Shown here piece after piece: positions 39,099 to 47,974 of a stretch of DNA of 64,000 nt. How positions within the stretch are numbered: the first letter of the stretch is position 1; each line of letters opens with the position of its first letter. A program made the translations under genes and the position numbers. The notes beneath the pieces are model-generated. The model was not told where the DNA came from. It searched no databases and saw nothing but the letters and a program-made list of their open reading frames with translations. The stretch is from Nocardioides oleivorans (lineage in GTDB: Bacteria > Actinomycetota > Actinomycetes > Propionibacteriales > Nocardioidaceae), in NCBI RefSeq assembly GCF_004137255.1, contig NZ_SDWT01000002.1, forward strand, positions 372,001 through 436,000, written 5' to 3'.

Positions 39099-39700
39099 CC
39101 TTCGTCGAGCAGGGTCGTCACGTCCTGGGCCAGCTGGGCCTGCGACACGTCGTGGTCCCACATCATCGGCGACTCGTCGTCGGCGTCGACGGCGTACACC
39201 CGGGTGCCGTGCGTGACGTCGTACCCCCCGCTCGGCAGCTTGTCGCCCTTCTCGATCCCCACGGCGAGGCTCTGGCCCACCTCGACGATGTCGGGGAGGT
39301 CGCCGGTGAGCCCGATGATGCTGGGGTCGAAGGCGTCGACGTAGCGGCCGACGACCTCCTCGGTGTCGCGCTGCGGGTCGGTGGTCACGAAGACCACGTC
39401 GAGCTCGGCCTTCTGCTCGTCGGTCAGCCGCGCCAGGGTGCCGGCGAGGGTCGCCATGACCTGGCCGCAGATGTCGGGGCAGTTGGTGTAGCCGAAGAAG
39501 ACCAGCGTGAGCGGCTTGTCGGTGCTCTCGGTGAGGCTGTACGACGACCCCTCGTCGTCGACCAGTGGGACCGAGGAGACCGCGAACGGCGGGTCGAGCA
39601 CGGTGCCGGTCATCTCGCCCGGGTCGGCGCCCGCACCGCCACCGCACGCGGCGGCCAGCAGGACCACCGGGAGGACGAGCAGGGCCCTACTCCTGCGCAC
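39095..39700 (-). CDS. SCO1/SenC-family copper-binding lipoprotein
   Basis: This 201-residue protein is probably exported and lipidated at Cys19 (LLAAAC lipobox). The thioredoxin-like fold carries CPDIC (C74, C78) and a distal His164 in DVTHGTRVYAV, the three copper ligands of Sco proteins. Sco proteins deliver copper to the CuA site of cytochrome c oxidase or act as thiol-disulfide partners. The GTG start at 39700 lies 14 bp inside the end of trpA and the stop overlaps lgt, so it is embedded in a trp-lgt operon with no functional link to tryptophan. Confidence 0.92.
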   Translation of the reverse strand: MRRSRALLVLPVVLLAAACGGGAGADPGEMTGTVLDPPFAVSSVPLVDDEGSSYSLTESTDKPLTLVFFGYTNCPDICGQVMATLAGTLARLTDEQKAELDVVFVTTDPQRDTEEVVGRYVDAFDPSIIGLTGDLPDIVEVGQSLAVGIEKGDKLPSGGYDVTHGTRVYAVDADDESPMMWDHDVSQAQLAQDVTTLLDEG

Positions 39701-40493
39701 GCCGCACGCCTTCGGCCAGGTCGGTGGTCAGTGCCCGCAGGGCGTCGAGGCCGGCTGCCTCGTCGCCGGCGTGGTCGAGCAGGCAGCGGACGAACGCGGA
39801 GCCCACGATCACGCCGTCGGCGTAGGCCGCGACCTCGGCCGCCTGGTCGCCGTTGCTGACGCCGATGCCCACGGCGACGGGGATGTCGCCGCTCGCGCGC
39901 ACCCGTGCGACGAGCGGTCCGGCGAGGTCGGACGACGCGTCGCGTGCACCCGTCACCCCCATGACGGCGGCGGCGTAGACGAAGCCGCGGCTCTCGGCCG
40001 CGGTCATCGCGACCCGCTCGTCGGTGGAGCTCGGGGCGACGAGGAAGACCTTGTCCAGGTCGCGGGCGTCGGCCGCGGCGATCCACTCCGAGCCGTGGTC
40101 GGGGGTGATGTCCGGCGTGATGAGCCCGGCTCCCCCGGCGTTCGCGAGGTCGCTCGCCCAGCGCTCGACGCCGTAGCGCTCGATGGGGTTCCAGTAGGTC
40201 ATCACGAGCGTCGGGACGCCGGTCGCGGCCACCTGCTCGACGACCCGGAGCACGTCGGCGGTCCGGATCCCGCCGTCGAGCGCGGCCTGCGCCGCGGCCT
40301 GGATCGTGGGGCCGTCCATCACCGGGTCGCTGTAGGGCAGCCCGATCTCGATGGCGTCGCAGCCGGCCTCGACCATCACCTGCATGGCCTTCGCCGACCC
40401 CGCGACGCTCGGGTAGCCCGCCGGGAGGTAGCCGATCAGGGCGGCGCGGCCCTCGGCGCGGGCCTGCGCGAAGGCGGCACTCGTCGACGTCAC
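39687..40493 (-). CDS. trpA: Tryptophan synthase alpha subunit
   Basis: This 268-residue TIM barrel cleaves indole-3-glycerol phosphate to indole and G3P. Catalytic Glu is in [20 protein letters not shown], the second acidic residue follows in that loop, and the phosphate loop is [11 protein letters not shown] with GVIVGSAFV. The GTG start at 40493 forms a GTGA overlap with the trpB stop, coupling the two subunits for complex formation. Confidence 0.97.
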   Translation of the reverse strand: MTSTSAAFAQARAEGRAALIGYLPAGYPSVAGSAKAMQVMVEAGCDAIEIGLPYSDPVMDGPTIQAAAQAALDGGIRTADVLRVVEQVAATGVPTLVMTYWNPIERYGVERWASDLANAGGAGLITPDITPDHGSEWIAAADARDLDKVFLVAPSSTDERVAMTAAESRGFVYAAAVMGVTGARDASSDLAGPLVARVRASGDIPVAVGIGVSNGDQAAEVAAYADGVIVGSAFVRCLLDHAGDEAAGLDALRALTTDLAEGVRRAQE

Positions 40494-41782
40494 TGCTGCG
40501 TCACTCCCTCGACCACCTCGAGGTCGGCCTCGGGGCCCTCCTCGGCGTCGCCCAGCCCGAACCACTCGATGGCGGTGCCCATGTCCTTGTCGCCGCGTCC
40601 GCTCAGGTTCACGATGATCGTCGCGTCGGGGCCCTTCTCCCGGCCCAGCCGCTTGGCGACCTCGATCGCGCCGTGGACCGCGTGCGCCGACTCGATGGCC
40701 GGGATGATCCCCTCGGTGCGGCTCAGCAGCGCCATCGCGGCCATCGCCTCGGCATCCGTCACCGGGGTGTACGTCGCCCGCCCGGTCGCGGCCAGCAGCG
40801 AGTGCTGCGGGCCCACGCCGGGGTAGTCGAGGCCGGCCGAGATGGAGTGCGACTCGACCGTCTGCCCGTCCTCGTCCTGCAGGACGTAGGTGCGCGCACC
40901 GTGCAGCACACCGGCCTCGCCGGCGTGGATCGTGGCCGCGTGGCGACCCGTCTCCACCCCGTCACCGCCGGGCTCGAAGCCGTGGATCTCCACGCCCTCG
41001 TCCTCGAGGAACGCGGTGAAGATGCCGATCGCGTTGGAGCCGCCGCCGACGCACGCCGCGACCGCGTCCGGCAGGACGCCGTACTGCTCGAGGCACTGCG
41101 CGCGCGCCTCGTCGCCGATGCCGCGGCAGAAGTCGCGGACCATGCTCGGGAAGGGGTGCGGTCCGGCCGCGGTGCCGAAGAGGTACGCCGTGTGGTCGAC
41201 GCTGGCGACCCAGTCGCGCAGCGCCTCGTTGATGGCGTCCTTGAGGGTCGCGCTGCCGGACTCCACCGGCACGACCTTGGCGCCGAGGAGCTGCATGCGG
41301 GCCACGTTGAGCGCCTGGCGCCGCGTGTCGACGGCCCCCATGTAGACGGTGCAGTCGAGGTCGAAGTAGGCAGCCGCGGTCGCGCTGGCCACGCCGTGCT
41401 GGCCGGCACCCGTCTCGGCGATCACCCGGCTCTTGCCCATCCGCTTGGTGAGCAGGGCCTGGCCCATCACGTTGCGGATCTTGTGCGCACCGGTGTGGTT
41501 GAGGTCCTCGCGCTTGAGCAGCACCCGGGCGCCGACGGCCGCGGAGAGCCGCTCGGCGTGGTAGAGCCGGCTCGGGGTGCCGGCGTAGTCGCGCAGGATC
41601 CGCTCGAACTCGCCGACGAAGGTCTCGTCGGCCATCGCCTCCTGCCACGCCACCGTCAGCTCGTCGAGGGCGGCCACGAGCGCCTCGGGCATGAAGCGCC
41701 CGCCCCACGTGCCGCCGAAGTAGCCGCGGTCGTCCGCGTCGTACTTCCCCGGCTTCTGCTGGGTCTGCTGGGTCTGGGTCAC
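40490..41782 (-). CDS. trpB: Tryptophan synthase beta subunit
   Basis: This 430-residue PLP enzyme condenses indole with serine. The PLP Lys101 is in [30 protein letters not shown] is the phosphate-binding loop; and [12 protein letters not shown] is the conserved COMM-side motif. There is a roughly 20-residue Gln/Lys-rich N-terminal extension before [13 protein letters not shown] and an acidic C-terminal tail, making it slightly longer than E. coli TrpB (397). The GTG start at 41782 overlaps trpC as GTGA. Confidence 0.97.
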   Translation of the reverse strand: MTQTQQTQQKPGKYDADDRGYFGGTWGGRFMPEALVAALDELTVAWQEAMADETFVGEFERILRDYAGTPSRLYHAERLSAAVGARVLLKREDLNHTGAHKIRNVMGQALLTKRMGKSRVIAETGAGQHGVASATAAAYFDLDCTVYMGAVDTRRQALNVARMQLLGAKVVPVESGSATLKDAINEALRDWVASVDHTAYLFGTAAGPHPFPSMVRDFCRGIGDEARAQCLEQYGVLPDAVAACVGGGSNAIGIFTAFLEDEGVEIHGFEPGGDGVETGRHAATIHAGEAGVLHGARTYVLQDEDGQTVESHSISAGLDYPGVGPQHSLLAATGRATYTPVTDAEAMAAMALLSRTEGIIPAIESAHAVHGAIEVAKRLGREKGPDATIIVNLSGRGDKDMGTAIEWFGLGDAEEGPEADLEVVEGVTQQ

Positions 41783-42576
41783 GGTGTCGTCACTCCTGTC
41801 ATCGCACGGACGGCGGCCTCGGGGTCGCCGTCCTTGACCAGCGCCTCGCCGACCAGCACCACGCCTGCTCCTTCGGAGACGAACCGCTGGACGTCGGGGA
41901 CGCCGGTGATGCCGCTCTCGGCGACCTTGACCACGTCGTCGTGGATCTGGTGCGCGAGGCGGCCGAAGACGCCGGGGTCGACGTCGAGGGTCTTGAGGTT
42001 GCGGCTGTTGACGCCGATCAGCTCGGCGTCGAGGGCCAGGGCGCGCTCGGTCTCGGACTCGTCGTGGACCTCGACGAGCACGGTGAGGCCGAGCTCGCCG
42101 GCCTCGTCGTGGAGGCGGCGCAGCGTGTCGTCGTCGAGCGCCGCCACGATCAGCAGGGCGAGGTCGGCGCCGGCGGCGCGGGCCTCGACGAGCTGGTAGG
42201 TCTCGACGATGAAGTCCTTGCGCAGGATCGGGGTGTCGACGGCCGCCCGGACGGTGCGCAGGTCGTCGAGGCTGCCGCCGAAGCGCCGCTCCTCGGTGAG
42301 CACCGAGATCGCGGCCGCGCCACCGCGGGCGTACGCCGTCGCGAGCGCAGCCGGGTCGGGGATGTCAGCCAGCGCGCCCTTGCTCGGGCTCTTGCGCTTG
42401 ACCTCCGCGATCACGCTCGAGCCGCGCGCGCGGAAGTGCGGCATCGGGTCGCGTGGCGCCGGCGCATCGGCCAGGTGCGCGAGCAGCTCGCCGAGCGGGA
42501 GCGCGGTCTCGCGGCGAGCGAGGTCCTCCCGGACGCCGGCGATGATGTCGTAGAGCACGGTCCCGGTCGCAGGCAT
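41779..42576 (-). CDS. trpC: Indole-3-glycerol phosphate synthase
   Basis: This 265-residue TIM barrel has [15 protein letters not shown] (catalytic Lys and the family's SPSKG block), [40 protein letters not shown] and [12 protein letters not shown]. It is monofunctional: there is no phosphoribosylanthranilate isomerase domain fused, as usual in actinobacteria. The ATG at 42576 has GAGAGG 9 bp upstream. A GC-only hairpin lies between it and the preceding HGxxPAAW gene. Confidence 0.97.
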   Translation of the reverse strand: MPATGTVLYDIIAGVREDLARRETALPLGELLAHLADAPAPRDPMPHFRARGSSVIAEVKRKSPSKGALADIPDPAALATAYARGGAAAISVLTEERRFGGSLDDLRTVRAAVDTPILRKDFIVETYQLVEARAAGADLALLIVAALDDDTLRRLHDEAGELGLTVLVEVHDESETERALALDAELIGVNSRNLKTLDVDPGVFGRLAHQIHDDVVKVAESGITGVPDVQRFVSEGAGVVLVGEALVKDGDPEAAVRAMTGVTTP

Positions 42577-42591
42577 GCCTTCAGCCTCTCA

Positions 42592-42611
42592 CCCGGGCCG
42601 TGACGCCCGGG
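42592..42611 (-). terminator. GC-only hairpin between the HGxxPAAW gene and trpC
   Basis: A 7-bp stem (CCCGGGC / GCCCGGG) with a 6-nt loop lies 16 bp before trpC and 23 bp after the preceding stop. No U-tract and no leader peptide rich in Trp is present, so it is more likely a partial terminator or processing site than a classical trp attenuator. Confidence 0.4.
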
Positions 42612-42634
42612 CCTTGCCCATCGATCGGACGCCG

Positions 42635-42835
42635 TCAGTGCTCGGACGCGTGGAGGCCGAGCTTGGCCAGCACGAGGAACAACGGGAAGGCGACGAGGGC
42701 GATGACGATCCCGACCCACAGCAGGGTCATCTGCGTCGGGACCTGGAGCAGGGCGACACTGCCCACGACGAAGCCGAGCATGGCGACCGACACGGCGGTC
42801 CAAGCAGCGGGGGTGTTGCCGTGGCCTGCAGCCAT
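42635..42835 (-). CDS. HGxxPAAW-family small membrane protein
   Basis: This 66-residue protein has the motif HGNTPAAWTAV at residues 5-15, two hydrophobic helices (about 14-33 and 37-58) and a short tail ending HASEH. The family is actinobacterial and is typically encoded just upstream of trpC, as here; its function is unknown. It is well supported despite its size because of the motif and the conserved position. Confidence 0.88.
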   Translation of the reverse strand: MAAGHGNTPAAWTAVSVAMLGFVVGSVALLQVPTQMTLLWVGIVIALVAFPLFLVLAKLGLHASEH

Positions 42836-42889
42836 CGTGGGTGCTCCTTCATCAGTTCGCCGGGTGCGCCAGAAGTCTAGGCGGTGGAC

Positions 42890-43519
42890 TCAGGCGGTCG
42901 GGTCGCGACCCTCGTCGAGCGCCTTCCAGATGTCGATGTTCTCGCTCGGCAGCGCACCGTCGCCGGCCCCGTCGGCCGCCCTGCCGCCGGTGGGGGCGTC
43001 GTACCTGCTGCCTATCTCGGGCCACGTCGGGACGAGTCGGACGGCGACCGCGGTGGTGACGACGGCGAGCACCGCGCCGACCGCGGCAGCGGCGTACCAC
43101 GCGGTGAAGCTGGTGCTGGCGGTGTCGCTCCCGGAGACCTCCATGAGCGCATCGGAGAGCTTCGTCGGCAGGCTGGAGATCGCCTCGACCACTGCGGCGG
43201 CGACGCCGAGGGCCGCGACCAGGCCCAGCACCGACACCACCCGCCGGAACCGTCCCCGGGTGACCAGGACGACTCCCCAGCACGCGAGCACGACCAGGGC
43301 GAGGGCCAGGGCGAGGGGCGACTCGCTCGCGCCGCCGATCGATCCGCTCGCGACGGCGAGGGTGGACTCGGAGCGCGAGTCGACGCTGCCGGAGCTGCCG
43401 GCCACCCACGGCTTGCCGCCGGCGATCGCGGCGAGCCCGGCGGCGGCGAGACCGAGGAGGACGACGGGCCCGAAGGTCCGCCGCGGCCCGGTCCGGTCGG
43501 CCGGGGCGGGCTCAGCCAT
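42890..43519 (-). CDS. Trp biosynthesis-associated membrane protein (TIGR02234-like)
   Basis: This 209-residue protein has about four hydrophobic helices ([80 protein letters not shown]) and an acidic C-terminal tail ending near [15 protein letters not shown]. Position between hisI and the HGxxPAAW/trpC genes and the overall pattern fit the actinobacterial family named for its linkage to trp genes; its biochemical role is unknown. The ATG at 43519 overlaps the hisI stop by 8 bp. Confidence 0.82.
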   Translation of the reverse strand: MAEPAPADRTGPRRTFGPVVLLGLAAAGLAAIAGGKPWVAGSSGSVDSRSESTLAVASGSIGGASESPLALALALVVLACWGVVLVTRGRFRRVVSVLGLVAALGVAAAVVEAISSLPTKLSDALMEVSGSDTASTSFTAWYAAAAVGAVLAVVTTAVAVRLVPTWPEIGSRYDAPTGGRAADGAGDGALPSENIDIWKALDEGRDPTA

Positions 43520-43874
43520 CGACCCGGTGCACGAGGTCGGCGTCGAAGCAGGTGTGGTCGCCGGTGTGGCAGGCGGCGCCCACCTGGTCGACCACGAAGA
43601 GCAGGGTGTCGCCGTCGCAGTCGAGGCGGACCTCCTTGACCCACTGCACGTGGCCGGAGGTGTCCCCCTTGGCCCAGTACTCGCGGCGGGAGCGCGACCA
43701 GTACGTCGCCCGCCCGGTGTCGATGGTGCGGGCAAGCGCCTCGTCGTCGACCCACGCGAGCATCAGCACCTCGCCGGAGCCGTGCTGCTGGACCACGACG
43801 GGCACCAGGCCCTCCGCGGTGTGGCGCAGTCGCGAGGCGATGGCGGGGTCGAGGGAGGAGTCGGCGGTCGTCAC
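43512..43874 (-). CDS. hisI: Phosphoribosyl-AMP cyclohydrolase
   Basis: This 120-residue enzyme opens the purine ring of PR-AMP, the third step of histidine synthesis. Metal ligands are visible: [27 protein letters not shown] contains the Asp-x-Asp-x-Asp-like acidic group and the Cys and His residues, and [18 protein letters not shown] is the substrate block. It is monofunctional, without the HisE part found in enterobacteria. The GTG start at 43874 overlaps the pabC stop as GTGA. Confidence 0.96.
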   Translation of the reverse strand: MTTADSSLDPAIASRLRHTAEGLVPVVVQQHGSGEVLMLAWVDDEALARTIDTGRATYWSRSRREYWAKGDTSGHVQWVKEVRLDCDGDTLLFVVDQVGAACHTGDHTCFDADLVHRVDG

Positions 43875-44701
43875 GGCTCCATCGTCTCAGCCTCGCGGGC
43901 GGCCCACGTCTCCGCGCACCGCTGGGTGAGCGGGCCGGGCGCGGGGAGGTCCCGGTCGTCCCACCGCGAGATCGCCTGTACGTCGCGGGTCGTGGACACC
44001 AAGAACGCCTCGCTCATGCCGGCCACGACGTCGGTGACGGGCTCGTCGACCTCGCGGGCTCCGCACCAGTCGATCACCAGCGCACGGGTGACGCCGGCCA
44101 GGCAGCCGCTCGCCAGGGTCGGGGTGCGCAGCTCGCCGTCGACGACGTAGAAGACGTTGGAGCCCGTGCCCTCGCACAGGTGGCCGGCCGTGTTCGCGAA
44201 GACGGCCTCGAAGCCGCCGCGCTCCTTGGCGTGCGCGAGCGCGACGACGTTCTCGGCGTACGACGTCGTCTTGAGGCCGGCGGTCGCGCCGTTCTCGTTG
44301 CGCGTCCACGGAACGGTGACGACGGTCGTCGTGGGCGCCGCGACGTCGATGGCGCTGTAGGCGACGGCCAGGGTCGGCGGACCGCCGCCGCGACCCGAGC
44401 CCATCGGGGCGGGCCCGGCCGTCCAGGTGATCCGCAGCCGGCCGATCGGGTCCCGGTCGGCACCGTCGGCGAGGACCGCCTCCACCCCGCGCCGTACGAC
44501 GTCGAGGTCGGGGGCGGGCAGCCCGAGACCCGCGGCCGAGCGCTCGAGGCGCTCGAGGTGCCGGCCCAGGGCGAAGGGCGTGCCGTGCAGCGTCTTGACC
44601 GCCTCGAACACCCCGTCGCCGACGGTGAAGCCGTGGTCGGTGACCGCGACGGCCGCCGCGGTCGGGTCGGACATCAGGTCACCGTTGAGCCACGCACGCA
44701 T
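43871..44701 (-). CDS. pabC: Class IV aminotransferase, probable aminodeoxychorismate lyase
   Basis: This 276-residue fold type IV PLP enzyme has the PLP Lys in [19 protein letters not shown], the phosphate/cofactor side in [34 protein letters not shown], and the N-terminal block [17 protein letters not shown]. The length and sequence style fit 4-amino-4-deoxychorismate lyase (making 4-aminobenzoate for folate), but D-amino-acid or branched-chain aminotransferases share the fold, so the symbol is tentative. A -10 hexamer 6 bp before the ATG at 44701 suggests a leaderless operon head; hisI follows by GTGA overlap. Confidence 0.82.
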   Translation of the reverse strand: MRAWLNGDLMSDPTAAAVAVTDHGFTVGDGVFEAVKTLHGTPFALGRHLERLERSAAGLGLPAPDLDVVRRGVEAVLADGADRDPIGRLRITWTAGPAPMGSGRGGGPPTLAVAYSAIDVAAPTTTVVTVPWTRNENGATAGLKTTSYAENVVALAHAKERGGFEAVFANTAGHLCEGTGSNVFYVVDGELRTPTLASGCLAGVTRALVIDWCGAREVDEPVTDVVAGMSEAFLVSTTRDVQAISRWDDRDLPAPGPLTQRCAETWAAREAETMEP

Positions 44702-44707
44702 GGCTTC

Positions 44708-44713
44708 ACCCTA
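44708..44713 (-). promoter_or_regulatory. Predicted leaderless -10 (TAGGGT) of the pabC-hisI-trp operon
   Basis: On the minus strand TAGGGT, spacer GAAGCC (6 bp), then ATG at 44701. Confidence 0.55.
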
Positions 44714-44789
44714 GGTCGTCCCCGGGTCGTGGCACGTGGGGAGAACGCTGCGCGAACGCGGTCCGAACACGCGGGACCGGGGGCCGATT

Positions 44790-44818
44790 TTGGACCCGCG
44801 GAACCCATGTACTACTGT
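44790..44818 (+). promoter_or_regulatory. Sigma-A type promoter of the tRNA Gly-Cys-Val operon
   Basis: -35 TTGGAC (44790-44795) and -10 TACTGT (44813-44818) are separated by 17 bp, about 43 bp before the first tRNA. It is the clearest two-box promoter in the window. Confidence 0.7.
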
Positions 44819-44860
44819 TCCACTCGCACTCAGGGCCGGTGAAACGGCCACGAGATGCAG

Positions 44861-44933
44861 GCGGACATAGCTCAGTTGGTAGAGCGCAACCTTGCCAAGG
44901 TTGAGGTCGCGAGTTCGAGTCTCGTTGTCCGCT
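44861..44933 (+). tRNA. tRNA-Gly (anticodon GCC)
   Basis: 73 nt. Acceptor GCGGACA/TGTCCGC with discriminator T; anticodon stem CAACC/GGTTG with loop TTGCCAA (anticodon GCC); T-arm GCGAG-TTCGAGT-CTCGT with a terminal wobble. No encoded CCA. First gene of a three-tRNA operon. Confidence 0.97.
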
Positions 44934-44968
44934 CGGAAGGTCTCCCCCGTTCATTTCGGAACCTCCAC

Positions 44969-45039
44969 GGTGGGTTGGCCGAGAGGCGAGGCAACGGACT
45001 GCAAATCCGTCTACACGGGTTCAAATCCCGTACCCACCT
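44969..45039 (+). tRNA. tRNA-Cys (anticodon GCA)
   Basis: 71 nt. Acceptor GGTGGGT/ACCCACC with discriminator T; anticodon stem ACGGA/TCCGT with loop CTGCAAA (GCA); T-arm ACGGG-TTCAAAT-CCCGT. No encoded CCA. Confidence 0.97.
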
Positions 45040-45072
45040 CTCCCAGAAGTCAGCACTGACAACTCAAGACAC

Positions 45073-45147
45073 GGGCGATTGGCGCAGCGGTAGCGCGCTT
45101 CCTTGACACGGAAGAGGTCACTGGTTCAAACCCAGTATCGCCCACCA
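45073..45147 (+). tRNA. tRNA-Val (anticodon GAC)
   Basis: 72 nt plus encoded CCA. Acceptor GGGCGAT/ATCGCCC with discriminator A; anticodon stem CTTCC/GGAAG with loop TTGACAC (GAC); T-arm ACTGG-TTCAAAC-CCAGT. It is the only one of the four tRNAs here that carries CCA in the DNA. Confidence 0.97.
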
Positions 45148-45150
45148 CCT

Positions 45151-45180
45151 CGAAGGCCCCGCAGCAATGCGGGGCCTTCG
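45151..45180 (+). terminator. Intrinsic terminator of the tRNA operon
   Basis: A perfect 12-bp stem (CGAAGGCCCCGC / GCGGGGCCTTCG) with a 6-nt loop starts 3 bp after the tRNA-Val CCA. It may also serve the convergent sulfotransferase transcript. Confidence 0.9.
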
Positions 45181-45231
45181 TCATGTCGCCCGATCCGCCC
45201 TTTCCGCCCTTGCACCGCCCGGCGCCGACCG

Positions 45232-45855
45232 TCAGAACGCGTAGCCGAACTCGGCGATCGTGCGGGCGAACCGCTCCGCCACGATCTCGGCGTCGCCGGG
45301 GCCGTAGAGCTCGCGGTAGTGCGGTCCGCTGCCCTGCTTGGCGTGCGGGAGGTCGAGCGCCAGCCCGAGTCGCGCGGAGATGTCGGCGACGGCGGCGGGC
45401 AGCTCCTCGTAGCGGTAGACCTCGTCGACGACGACCCGCCCGCCGAGGCGGTAGAGCCGCTCGTTGAGCGCTAGCCGGTCGAGCCGGCGCGGCGTGCGGA
45501 CGAACTCGGCGAAGGTCTTGGTGAAGGAGGGCTTGCGCGCGCTGTAGCGGTACGACGACGCGACCACGTCGAACGGGTTCCGCTCGACGGCGAAGGTGAA
45601 GTAGTCGTCCCAGGTCTCGCGCCCGATGACCTCGATGACGCGGCGCGCGCCCATGTGGGCGTACGACGTCGGCTCGGTGTCGTCGTTCTGCGGTCCGACT
45701 CCCCCGGCGGCGGCGCGCAGGACCTCGTCCTCGGGGCTGATCCTGGTGACCAGGTCGTCGGGACCGCAGTGGCGCGACAGGGCGATCTCGAGGCTGGTGC
45801 CGGCGGTCTTGCGGGTCTTGACGAAGACGAAGCGATGGGCGTGGGAGGCGATCAC
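45232..45855 (-). CDS. Sulfotransferase family protein
   Basis: This 207-residue predicted soluble protein has an N-terminal 5'-phosphosulfate loop-like motif FVKTRKTAGTSLEIAL (about residues 11-26) and the 3'-phosphate motif FAVERNPFDVVASSYRYS, both expected for PAPS-dependent sulfotransferases. It would transfer sulfate to a sugar, lipid or small molecule; the acceptor is unknown. GTG at 45855 begins 1 bp after the channel gene's stop, so it is probably the last gene of a BrkB-channel-sulfotransferase operon. A longer upstream frame would overlap the channel gene and adds unrelated residues. Confidence 0.83.
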   Translation of the reverse strand: MIASHAHRFVFVKTRKTAGTSLEIALSRHCGPDDLVTRISPEDEVLRAAAGGVGPQNDDTEPTSYAHMGARRVIEVIGRETWDDYFTFAVERNPFDVVASSYRYSARKPSFTKTFAEFVRTPRRLDRLALNERLYRLGGRVVVDEVYRYEELPAAVADISARLGLALDLPHAKQGSGPHYRELYGPGDAEIVAERFARTIAEFGYAF

Positions 45856-45856
45856 C

Positions 45857-46945
45857 TCAGTCGTCGTCCTCGGCCAGCTCCTCGCCGTGGGTGCCGGGGC
45901 GCGGTGCCCACGGCAGCTCCTTGGCGGGGCGTACGACGATGAGGCGGTCACCGCGCGCGAGGAGCGAGACCACCGGGTCGAAGTAGCGGTAGACCTTCTC
46001 GTCGCGGATCACCGCGATCACCTGGTCGGGCAGCCGCTGCGGCTGCTTGCCGACCTCGTTGACCAGCAGGTCGCGCTCGGCGACCTCGAGCCCCTCGCCG
46101 TAGGTCATCAGGTCCTCCATCACCGAGCCGAGCATCGGCGACATCGACGACAGGCCGAGGAGGCGGCCGACGGCGTCGGAGGAGGTGATCACCGAGTTCG
46201 CCCCCGACTGGCGCATCAGCGGGACGTTCTCCTGCTCGCGCACCGACGCCACGATCCAGGCGTCGGGGTTGAGCTGGCGCACGGTCAGCGTGACGAGCAC
46301 GTTGGAGTCGTCGCGGTCGGTGGTGATGATGACGTGGGTGGCCTTCTCGACGCCGGCCTGGCGCAGCACGCCGCGGCGGGTCGCGTCCCCGGCGATGCCG
46401 ACGAGCTGGTCGCGGTTGGCCTCCTCCATCGCCACGGTGCCCGGGTCGACCACGACGATCGTGGACCGGTCGTAGCCGTTGCTGACGAGGGTCTCGATCG
46501 CGCTGCGGCCCTTGGTGCCGTAGCCGACGACGACGACGTGCTGGTCCATCTTCTTCCTCCACCGGGCGACCCGGAACATCTCGCGTCCCTGCGAGGCGAG
46601 GACCTCGAGGGTGGTGCCGATCAACAGGACCAGGAAGGCGATGCGGGCCGGGGTGATCACCAGGGCGTTGATCAGGCGCGCCTGCGGGGCGGCCGGGGCG
46701 ATGTCGCCGTAGCCGGTCGTGCTGAGGGTGACGGTCGTGTAGTAAAACGCGTCGAGCAGCGTCAGGTCGCGGCCCGGGTGCGCGTTGTCGTTGTAGCCCT
46801 CGCGGTCGAAGTAGACCAGCAGCACGGTGCCGACGAGGATCGACATCGCCAGCAGCAGGCGCCTCCCCAGCTCCCACCACGGTGACCGCACCCGGTCGGG
46901 CAGGGATACCCGGCCCACGCTCGCGTTGTTGGTGGCGTGTTGCAC
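45857..46945 (-). CDS. Potassium channel with RCK/TrkA-N domain
   Basis: This 362-residue protein has two membrane helices (about residues 28-46 and 92-115) flanking a pore helix and the selectivity filter TLSTTGYGDIAP (73-84). A cytoplasmic RCK domain follows, with a Rossmann motif HVVVVGYGTKGRSAIE (136-151) and acidic ribose-binding VVDPG, then a TrkA-C-like C-terminal part. It is a ligand-gated K+ channel of the MthK/Kch type; the RCK may bind nucleotide or Ca2+. The start GTG at 46945 lies 2 bp after the YihY stop. The acidic tail ends GEELAEDDD. Confidence 0.93.
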   Translation of the reverse strand: MQHATNNASVGRVSLPDRVRSPWWELGRRLLLAMSILVGTVLLVYFDREGYNDNAHPGRDLTLLDAFYYTTVTLSTTGYGDIAPAAPQARLINALVITPARIAFLVLLIGTTLEVLASQGREMFRVARWRKKMDQHVVVVGYGTKGRSAIETLVSNGYDRSTIVVVDPGTVAMEEANRDQLVGIAGDATRRGVLRQAGVEKATHVIITTDRDDSNVLVTLTVRQLNPDAWIVASVREQENVPLMRQSGANSVITSSDAVGRLLGLSSMSPMLGSVMEDLMTYGEGLEVAERDLLVNEVGKQPQRLPDQVIAVIRDEKVYRYFDPVVSLLARGDRLIVVRPAKELPWAPRPGTHGEELAEDDD

Positions 46946-46947
46946 GG

Positions 46948-47913
46948 TCAGGAGTCTCGCACGCTGATCCGGTCCCGCAGGCGCTGCACCAGCTCGAGGC
47001 GGGCGCGCGTCGTGTTCTTCTGCGGGAACACGGTGTCGAAGGCGGCGTTGACGGCGGCTCCGATGAGCACGGCGAGGGCGAGCAGGTAGAGCCAGAGCAG
47101 CACGGCGATGGGTGCGGCCAGGGGGCCGTAGATGGATCGCGACTCGGCGGCGGTCGCCGTGAGCACCCAGCGGAGCAGGGCCGAACCGGCGATCCAGCAG
47201 AACAGTGCGAACGCGGCACCGGGGAGGTTGAAGCTCCAGCTCGTCCGCACCGGCACCGACACGTGGTAGAGCGTGGCGAGGAAGCAGATCGAGATGAGCA
47301 GCACGGCCGGCCAGTAGAGGCTGTTGACGAAGTCGAGCTGGGCCGGCAGCAGCCGGTCGACCAGCCCCGGACCGGCGACGACGAGCGGCAGGCTGACGGC
47401 GCCGGTGATCATGGCCATCACGTAGAGCACGAACGACAGCGCGCGGGTGGCCACGATCCCCCGGTGCCCACCGAGCCCGTGCATGATCGTGATGGTGTCG
47501 ACGAAGACGTTGAGGGCTCGCGACCCGGACCACAGCGCCAGGATGAAGCCGATCGAGATCACGTCGTAGCGCCCGCCGTCGAGCACGGTGTCGATCGTCG
47601 GCCGGATGATTCCCGTCACGGCCTTCTCGGTGAGCGCCTGCCGCGAGATCTCGAGGACCGCGTTGCGCACGTCCTCGATCTGGGTGGCGGTGAAGCGCTC
47701 GCTGACGAAGCCGATCGCGCCCGCGAGCGCGAAGACCAGCGGCGGCACCGACAGCACCGCGAAGAACGCCGCCTCCGCGGCCAGGCCGGTCACCCGGTGG
47801 CGCAGGCACGACCCCACGGTGGTGACGACGAGGCGCCAGACGTGCCCGCGCCAGCGTCGTACGGCGAGCGCGGAGCTGCTGGGCGCAGGGGTCTCCTCGC
47901 TCGCCTCGGCCAT
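46948..47913 (-). CDS. YihY/virulence factor BrkB family membrane protein
   Basis: This 321-residue protein has six hydrophobic helices and the BrkB features LAAEAAFFAVLSVPPLVFALAGAIGFV near the N-terminus and SIYGPLAAPIAVLLWLYLLALAVLIGAAVNAAF near the C-terminus. The family's function is unsettled; older names (ribonuclease BN, serum resistance) are not reliable. The ATG at 47913 has a -10 hexamer 7 bp upstream and no ribosome site. Next genes in the operon encode a K+ channel and a sulfotransferase. Confidence 0.92.
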   Translation of the reverse strand: MAEASEETPAPSSSALAVRRWRGHVWRLVVTTVGSCLRHRVTGLAAEAAFFAVLSVPPLVFALAGAIGFVSERFTATQIEDVRNAVLEISRQALTEKAVTGIIRPTIDTVLDGGRYDVISIGFILALWSGSRALNVFVDTITIMHGLGGHRGIVATRALSFVLYVMAMITGAVSLPLVVAGPGLVDRLLPAQLDFVNSLYWPAVLLISICFLATLYHVSVPVRTSWSFNLPGAAFALFCWIAGSALLRWVLTATAAESRSIYGPLAAPIAVLLWLYLLALAVLIGAAVNAAFDTVFPQKNTTRARLELVQRLRDRISVRDS

Positions 47914-47920
47914 GGCTTCA

Positions 47921-47926
47921 ACGCTA
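47921..47926 (-). promoter_or_regulatory. Predicted leaderless -10 (TAGCGT) of the YihY gene
   Basis: On the minus strand TAGCGT, 7 bp, then ATG at 47913. It is divergent from, and 36 bp away from, the -10 of the acyl-CoA dehydrogenase gene. Confidence 0.55.
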
Positions 47927-47962
47927 GTCGAGCAGGCACCCACCAGCCGTTTCCCCACGCCT

Positions 47963-47968
47963 TACGGT
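47963..47968 (+). promoter_or_regulatory. Predicted leaderless -10 (TACGGT) of the AidB-like gene
   Basis: TACGGT, 6 bp, then ATG at 47975; no Shine-Dalgarno sequence. Confidence 0.5.
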
Positions 47969-47974
47969 GGGGCC

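Noticed and set aside
42577..42634. Possible trp attenuator before trpC
   Set aside because: There is a GC-only hairpin but no short ORF with Trp codons and only 58 bp of sequence, so I call it a hairpin and not an attenuator.
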